Shown one piece after another: positions 58,671 through 64,000 of a DNA stretch of 64,000 nt (within the stretch, counting starts at the first letter, position 1; each line of letters begins with the position of its first letter). Below the pieces are notes generated by a model that saw only the letters and a list, made by a program, of their open reading frames with translations, made no database searches and was not told the origin of the DNA. A program made the translations under genes and the position numbers. This DNA is from Eucalyptus grandis (Eukaryota > Streptophyta > Magnoliopsida > Myrtales > Myrtaceae). The stretch covers positions 60,891,864-60,955,863 of the forward strand of contig NC_052614.1 in assembly GCF_016545825.1 (NCBI RefSeq), in the 5' to 3' direction.

Positions 58671-59012
58671 TTAATGCAACCTGACGGTTTTGTTTGGGAG
58701 AATAATATGGGGGTTGCGTATGTGTGGGTTAAGAGCCGCCAATTCCTTCCATTTAGCACCAGTTCCATGAACACGGCATGAGATGCTCCACAGTGTGTCA
58801 CCAGGCTGTGCCTTAGTTGTTGCTGGGGCAGTTGATTTAGAAGAAGCAGTCTTCGACTTCAGAAACGGATGCTTATTGCTCTTTCCCATTCCATTAGCAA
58901 GCAACCAACGGGAACCAGATTGTTGCTGGTTTGAACTTCCCCGGACCTTTCCCTTCCCAGGATCAGTCTTGAGACCAGCAACATGGACTTCAGTAATCTT
59001 GAACTGGGGAAT
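58671..59012 (-). pseudogene. C-terminal fragment of a PMI1-like protein with a LysM-type end
   Basis: Minus-strand reading from about 59012: FKITEVHVAGLKTDPGKGKV, QQQSGSRWLLANGMGKSNKH, then a Ser/Thr/Ala linker and QPGDTLWSISCRVHGTGAKW, KELAALNPHIRNPHIILPN, ending TVRLH and TAA at 58671-58673. The GDTLWSI...LNPHIRNP block is LysM-like. As I recall the family, this tail belongs to the PLASTID MOVEMENT IMPAIRED1 group of NT-C2 proteins, which act in light-driven chloroplast and nuclear positioning. Only about 114 codons are present. The rest of the gene is missing; to the right lies a plus-strand ankyrin pseudogene. It is a gene fragment. Another LysM protein remains possible. Confidence 0.6.
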
Positions 59013-59050
59013 TTATCCCTAAAAATTTATGTGCAGATGATAAAAGTTCT

Positions 59051-60168
59051 TGCTTACAATCCCAGGACTCGAGGTGAACACACCAAACTCAAGTGGCCTC
59101 ACAGCACTAGACATTCTTGAGCAGGGTCCCAGAGGCTCGAGAGTTCTTGAAATTGAGACATGCCTTCAAAGCTCAGGATCTTCACTTGATAACATTCCTA
59201 ATCAGCAATCTTATCTTTTATATCTAATTTAAGATATTGTTGATATTGTTCCCGTATTTTCTCTGCTTGCCTTAAGCATCCTCAATCATCCCTAATTTAG
59301 GGCTCTAATATCTTTATATATATAGTTTGTACAAGAGAGATCACAATACAATATACAAAAAGTACGATTTCTTCATCACTCTCCATAGACATCCAATCAG
59401 TCCCATATTACTATGATCCAGTTCTTGACCCACCACCAAGAATGACCTCCCGCACCACCACCTCAAGATCACCTAAAAACTCCCCATCACTCGCCACCAA
59501 GAAAGCCCCTTCAAAGAAACGGAGTACTTTAAGGAAACCCCTATCAAAGAAACTGAGTGCTCTAAGAAGACCCCCGGTAGAAGCCGATCGGCTGAGCCAG
59601 GAGAGATTCACTAATGGTGGCCGCTTCGCTGCTAGCGACGGTGGCATTCCAAGCTGCGACCACGCCACCAGGAGGCGTCTGGCAGGATGACTACAAGGTC
59701 GATGCCAACGGCAACCCAGTGAAGGAGCCGCACATGGCGGGCACCTCTACCATGGCCCACATCCAGCGGATGGCCTACGGACAGTTCATGATCTTCAACC
59801 CACTGGCCTTCCTGTCCTCCCTCAGCATCATCCTTCTCCTCTTGAGCGGGCTTCCAATAGAGCGGCGACGCTGGATGTGGACCCAGATGGTGATCATGTG
59901 GCTAGCGATCACGGGCAGGCGATCACCTACTTCATAGCGCTGCGCAACATATCGCTGGCTGACACGTGGGGGATGCTGAAGCACGTGACGGTGGTGTGCT
60001 GGCTGTGCCTGATGGGGGTGGTGTTCATGGGGAATGTGGTGAGGCTATGTGTGTGGGTGCTGAGGAAGTGGGGTTTGCTTGAAGAAGAAAGAGGAAGAAT
60101 TCAGATGAAGACAATGAAGACAAGCATGAGCAAGTGTGACGGTCTGTGTGACAATCGAGTAAATTGAA
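59051..60168 (+). pseudogene. BDA1-like ankyrin/PGG gene, 3' end, broken
   Basis: The end of the ankyrin part (VNTPNSSGLTALDILEQGPR) is followed, after an insertion (59206-59394), by a basic linker (LDPPPRMTSRTTTSRSPKN) and the PGG membrane domain: DSLMVAASLLATVAFQAATT, PPGGVWQDD, MAGTSTMAH, then hydrophobic helices to ALRNISLADTWGML and VVCWLCLMGVVF. Two frame breaks are visible. A two-base loss in a GA run near 59599-59606 lies just before the PGG start. A one-base loss near 59915 follows WLAIT, after which AITYFIAL continues in the next frame to TGA. BDA1-type proteins are plasma-membrane ankyrin proteins in plant immunity. The upstream ankyrin exons are missing. It differs clearly from the ITN1-like copies (longer PGG insert, Pro-rich). 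Confidence 0.8.
59206..59394. mobile_element. Probable small solo LTR inserted in the exon
   Basis: AATCAG occurs on both sides (59200-59205, 59395-59400), and the coding text seems to resume after the right copy. The inserted about 190 bp is AT-rich, with TATATATATAGTTTGTACAAG and GAGATCACAATACAATATAC, which resembles the U3/R part of Copia LTRs. Exact borders are uncertain. Confidence 0.45.
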
Positions 60169-61420
60169 TGGTCTTTGTTCTATGATAGCGGCGGCATGGT
60201 CAGTATGTGTAAAATTTGTGATTCTGATGAGCGGGTTGATGATGGGTTTTGAGGTGCTCTGTTTTCTTCTACTTCTGTTAGATAACAGAGTATTTGTCCT
60301 AAAGAGAGGGTAAGACGGATTCTGCTAGAGAAATCTTTTAATGGTAAACGATTGAAGAGACTCAAGTGGCGCTTGGAGCAATCGTGCGTGATCTCCCTCT
60401 GTAATTTGTACAAAATCAGGACAATATGCGGTTATAGTTGCCGCAATTTCTTCTCTATACAATGTTGAACATGACTGTTGGACGAAGAGAGCTTCAGCCA
60501 GTTCGGCCAGGTCTGCTCAGGAACGGCTCAGTCCTCTCAACTCGGCCATCTTCACTCGGCATTGAAGTATTCTGGACTTTGGTCCTCAGTTGAGATTCAG
60601 GGTGGCTGGAAATAAATTAGTAGTGCAGGATGGGATTTCCTACAATCATTATATAATTGTTTCCTTTGTTTGAATATTATTTGATGCTGAGATTAGAAAT
60701 GTTTGTCTAGGTTTTCCATTTCCTTCCCTTCCTAGCTGCTGTTAAACATCTATCTTGCCAGAAGTTTCTGCTATGGAGGGATAAATTAAGCTGCCATCTC
60801 AAGCCTCTGTTGCACGAGACCGAACCTCAAGCAGGTTAGAGTGTATCTACTGTCTATGACTTGAAAATTCCATGTCAATTAAACTGTACAAATTCATGCA
60901 CATTTGATGATTAGAAGCACGACTCTGTTTAAGCATGGTACCCTGTAACTTCTTACCGCCAGACATAACAATTTTCGCTGAAATCTCTGCTAGACTCGAT
61001 TCATTAGACTATTCAAAACAATATTCCAAGCGATCGGCTAGCATGAAATGAAAAGAGAGCCAACTCAAATGATTGTCATATAGGATGACACTTGATGAAA
61101 GCATGAACTTATTCCACACGGAACAAAACAATTTGTTCTGTCTTTCGCCATAAAAACTGCTCAATTCTCATCCATATGGAAAATACAGCATTATTACATC
61201 AAGGCGGTCTACCTCCAACATCAGCATCAAATAAAAACTGCAGATATAAGGGAACATTAGAACTGTAACTCTCACTACAAACTCGGTCTCTAGCCTGAGT
61301 AGCTGCTACCTAGTTGTCTGATGGATTAGTTGCTCAACTGACCCAAATCCACTGGACATCTTCAAAGCTTGAGGCTTTCTGTCCTGCATTGTTGTCGGTT
61401 ATAGAAATTCTATTGAGTCG
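60169..61420. other. 3' flank and spacer without recognised genes
   Basis: Ordinary AT/GC mix. A minus-strand frame at 60180-60413 has no domain. I see nothing else supported here. Confidence 0.35.
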
Positions 61421-61660
61421 CTACCTTTGATATTTTATTAGATCTTCTACAAGCTCTAAATAGTTCGTGCCAAAACTCCTCCTCTCTATAGTTTTCGTGT
61501 CCTTGCTCATATCTCCTCGCCAAGGCATCCACACAAAGGTCTTCCATTCGACATGATCAAAACATCTCAAACGACCTCCTCTCATATTATCCTCGATTGG
61601 TTGGCAGTCCCTAATTTTACCTGCTTTAATTGATTTCAAATCTTGCCTTTTCTTTCGAAT
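61421..61660 (-). mobile_element. 3' end of an RTE-type LINE reverse-transcriptase frame
   Basis: Minus-strand reading gives KIRDCQPIEDNMRGGRLRCF, then DHVEWKTFVWMPWRGDMSKD, then a RRSFGTNYLELVEDLIKYQ tail. This is the 'RLRWFGHVQRRP...W.E.V..DL' pattern found at the C-terminus of plant RTE-like reverse transcriptases. Only the last about 75 residues are present. Confidence 0.6.
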
Positions 61661-61796
61661 GTCATGTCCTACGAAGCATTCTCAAGGTGTCGTTGGCATG
61701 ATCTCCAGTTTTGTCAAATTAGATCGCAGTTAATGGAAGGATTCATTCCTCAGTATCGTCTTGAATTTGTCTTGTCACCATTGGGGCAATGGAGGC

Positions 61797-62020
61797 ACCT
61801 TCCCCCTTGTAGCTTCCAATAAATTGAAATGGAAACTACGTAATCATTTTCCGAATTTGCCCCACGACAATACAAGTGTGTACTTATGAGGGTTGATTCA
61901 ACATGGGAACCTTCCCCCTTGTAGCTTCCAATAAATTGAAATGGAAACTACGTAATCATTTTCCGAATTTGCCCCACGACAATACAAGTGTGTACTTATG
62001 AGGGTTGATTCAACATGGGA
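61797..62020. repeat. Perfect tandem duplication of 112 bp
   Basis: 61797-61908 and 61909-62020 read identically, from ACCTTCCCCCTTGTAGC to GATTCAACATGGGA. The complete lack of differences means a very recent event, or an assembly artefact. Confidence 0.92.
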
Positions 62021-62109
62021 AGAAAGGAGATTCCAAATATTTAAGTCATTCATTCGATTGTGCTCGCGTCTTGCCTGATTGATCATATCAGTAAGGCATT
62101 TTGGGTTGT

Positions 62110-64000
62110 TGACACCTAATTTTGGAAAAATAAAATTGCATTTTGAACAAATAAAAGAAAAAAAATGAAAATGGGGAAATTGATTTGATTGATTATGCAT
62201 GTCAAATTTGAAATTCTGATAGATGTTCAGATTTTGATAAATGCAGAAACAATTAAAAATCAGGTGAACAAAGGGTAAGAATTTTGCAAAATGAAAGAAA
62301 TCTGAGCAGGATCGTACTGATTGCGAAATCACGTTCCGATTTGCAGGCTTAATTTAATGCAACAGAAAATGGAAAGTCGAAAGTTGCTATAAAAATGGCC
62401 ATATGAAAATCACTATAAAAGGAGCCATAACTTTCGTGAGCGAGGAGGAGCTTCAAAAAAAAATTGAGAGAAAAAGGGAGAAGGAGAAGAAAATTTCTTC
62501 TGCAGAAAGTGCAAAAGGAAAACTGCAAAAAAGAAAAAGAAAAGAAAAAGTCAGAACATGAGAGAAAGAGTAGGAGAGAAAGAGAAAAGTAAAAACAGTA
62601 AAGGTTGATTTGACCTTTACTGTTCATCATCTTCCCCAAATCCACTCCTCACCCGCCGCGCAACTCGCGGAGACCCGACGCCGGAGCTCCGACGAAGCCC
62701 GCCGCTCCCCGACGATCGCCGAGCGCCACCCACCACAGCACCACCGCCGCTCCTGACCTCACACCGCGCCCCCCGACGACCGCGCTCTCACCTTCGCCGA
62801 TGCGCGCCGCCGCAACACCTGCTCCGCCCGCGACGCCGCCCATTGATCTCAAAGCTCCGCCGCGCCTCCGCCCGGACGCCGTCGCTGCCCCGCGCCAAGC
62901 GTCGCCCGGCCGCGCATCTGCTCAAAGCCCGACGCCGCCGCGTCTCGCAACCCGCGACCGGCGCGAGCACGGCCCGCCCAACGCCCGCAACTCCGGGATC
63001 CGCTGCCCGACGCCGCGGAGCGCACCGTTGCTGCTCGCCTCGGCCCAACGCACCCCAGCCTGGGAGCCGCGCCACCGCGACACCAGCCACCTCCGCGACC
63101 CGAGCGCCCCAACTCCACCTCGGCCCGTGCCGATCCGCTCGGCCGCCGGGGTTGCCGCGCCAAGCACTCCGCAACGTCGGCACCATCCCCTGGCTGCCGC
63201 ACCACCGGACCCGGTGCCTCGCCGGACCTCCGGTCACCATCCTTGGTCGGGACCCCACGGCTACCAAGCCCCAAAAAAAAAAACAAGAGAAAACACATTA
63301 GGTAGTTTTCTTTAGTTTATTTTATTTAATTTATTTTACTTTTATCTTGTTTTTTTTTAGTATAATTAGTCTTTAGTATATGATTGGAAATTCAACATAT
63401 TACCGGATTCGCAACCGCGCCAGATTTTTTATTTCATCTATAAGGCCTTAGATGAAATAATTAATTGCGGGAATAAATTGATATTTTGATCTTTAAGGCT
63501 TAAGATCAATTTATTGATTTTATTAGCGAAATATTGTCTCTTGATCTGAACGATGTGCGATATTTCGATGATTTTGAATGAATTGTCTCGTCTTAATTGT
63601 ATTGTTTATCTCGAGATATGTTTGAATTAGAATATTGCATGTTTTAGGGTTTACATATTTAGAATAAGAATTTTATTTAAAAAATCAAAAAAATCAATTT
63701 AGGTTGCTAGATTTTAATTTAGGTTGCATGTTTTAATTATTTGGCAATTATTAATTTCGAAAATTAATAAAAACAACAAAAAATCATCATGCATATGTAA
63801 TGTAGTGTTAAAGCATATTTTGCATGTCATTGCATATTATGGTTAAATTGCACTTAGTTTAATTTAGATTTTCTTTTTAATTTGTTATAAGTTTAGGCAT
63901 TTTTAGATATGTTGCATTTTAGGATTATTTAGGTCAAGATAATATTTTAGTTCAAATTAGGATTTTGCTCAACCTAATTCCTAATATAAACTAATTATGA
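62110..64000 (+). mobile_element. Gypsy-type LTR, family 1, copy 4, cut by the window end
   Basis: Starts TGACACCTAATTTTGGAAAA like the copies at 4098 and 46755. A TATA box lies at 62411-62420, the GC-rich leader at 62640-63290, and the AT-rich tail has the family block AAGGCTTAAGATCAATTTATT at about 63490-63520. The leader is over 70 percent G+C by eye and opens long frames on both strands with Pro/Ala/Arg-rich nonsense content; they are not conserved in the other copies. The right end lies beyond the window. Confidence 0.7.
62411..62420 (+). promoter_or_regulatory. TATA box of LTR copy 4
   Basis: CACTATAAAAGGAGCC lies about 300 bp into the LTR, just before the leader, in the same relative place as in copy 1. 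Confidence 0.45.

Noticed and set aside
58467..59022. Plus-strand frames over the PMI1-like fragment
   Set aside because: They are shadows of the minus-strand frame, which has recognisable protein motifs.
62649..63315. Long overlapping frames on both strands, rich in Pro, Ala, Arg and Gly
   Set aside because: They lie in the GC-rich leader of a Gypsy LTR, exist in most frames at once because stops are rare at high GC, show no domain and are not conserved in the other LTR copies.

Overview
This is about 64 kb of plant nuclear DNA. It has split genes with GT-AG introns, long AT-rich spacers, many LTR retrotransposons with a tRNA-Met primer site, LINEs, fold-back elements, a satellite array and a 100-N assembly gap at 57057-57156. 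The gene content (ankyrin/PGG membrane proteins, a PMI1-like C-terminus) points to a flowering plant, probably a woody eudicot. I cannot name the species from sequence alone.

The only recognisable host genes are remnants of an ankyrin-repeat/PGG-domain family (ITN1/ACD6/BDA1-like) and one stray PMI1-like gene end. From 7 to 33 kb a tandem segmental duplication is visible. Copy A (7080-12033) holds a dead PGG exon, an intergenic part and a leader exon. Copy B (15340-22700) repeats that order and adds a tail. Copy C (24200-33412) has a leader exon and the same tail, enlarged by a LINE, a solo LTR and a complete Copia element. The one gene body between A and B (12969-16095) has lost its ankyrin exons. 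Its leader intron is fused to the intron that normally follows the ankyrin part, at about 12034. The complementary half, N-terminal ankyrin exons without the PGG end, sits at 48382-50038 and is cut off by a minus-strand Copia element and the gap. A BDA1-like pseudogene lies at 59051-60168.

Mobile DNA dominates the rest. 1-2160: a minus-strand Gypsy-type LTR. 2161-6735: probable 3' end of a large Gypsy element, with two minisatellites followed by a 2.6-kb LTR; related LTR pieces are at 46755-47870, 57157-58103 and 62110-64000. 14886-15268, 50364-50980 and 54531-55616: inverted-repeat (Mutator-like) elements. 27841-29905: a LINE that keeps its 5' end but lacks its 3' end. 31524-32679: a solo LTR with a 5-bp target duplication. 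33418-39142: a structurally complete Copia element. 41131-44772: a satellite of about 215 bp with a two-unit higher-order pattern. 52380-57056: a minus-strand Copia element.

I found no operon, CRISPR array or prokaryotic system. The most informative features are the gene-fragment architecture of the ankyrin/PGG cluster, the repeated frameshifts inside short simple repeats, the atypical LINE, and the large palindrome. Splice sites, frames and target duplications were read by eye. Family names rest on recognised motifs, not on searches.
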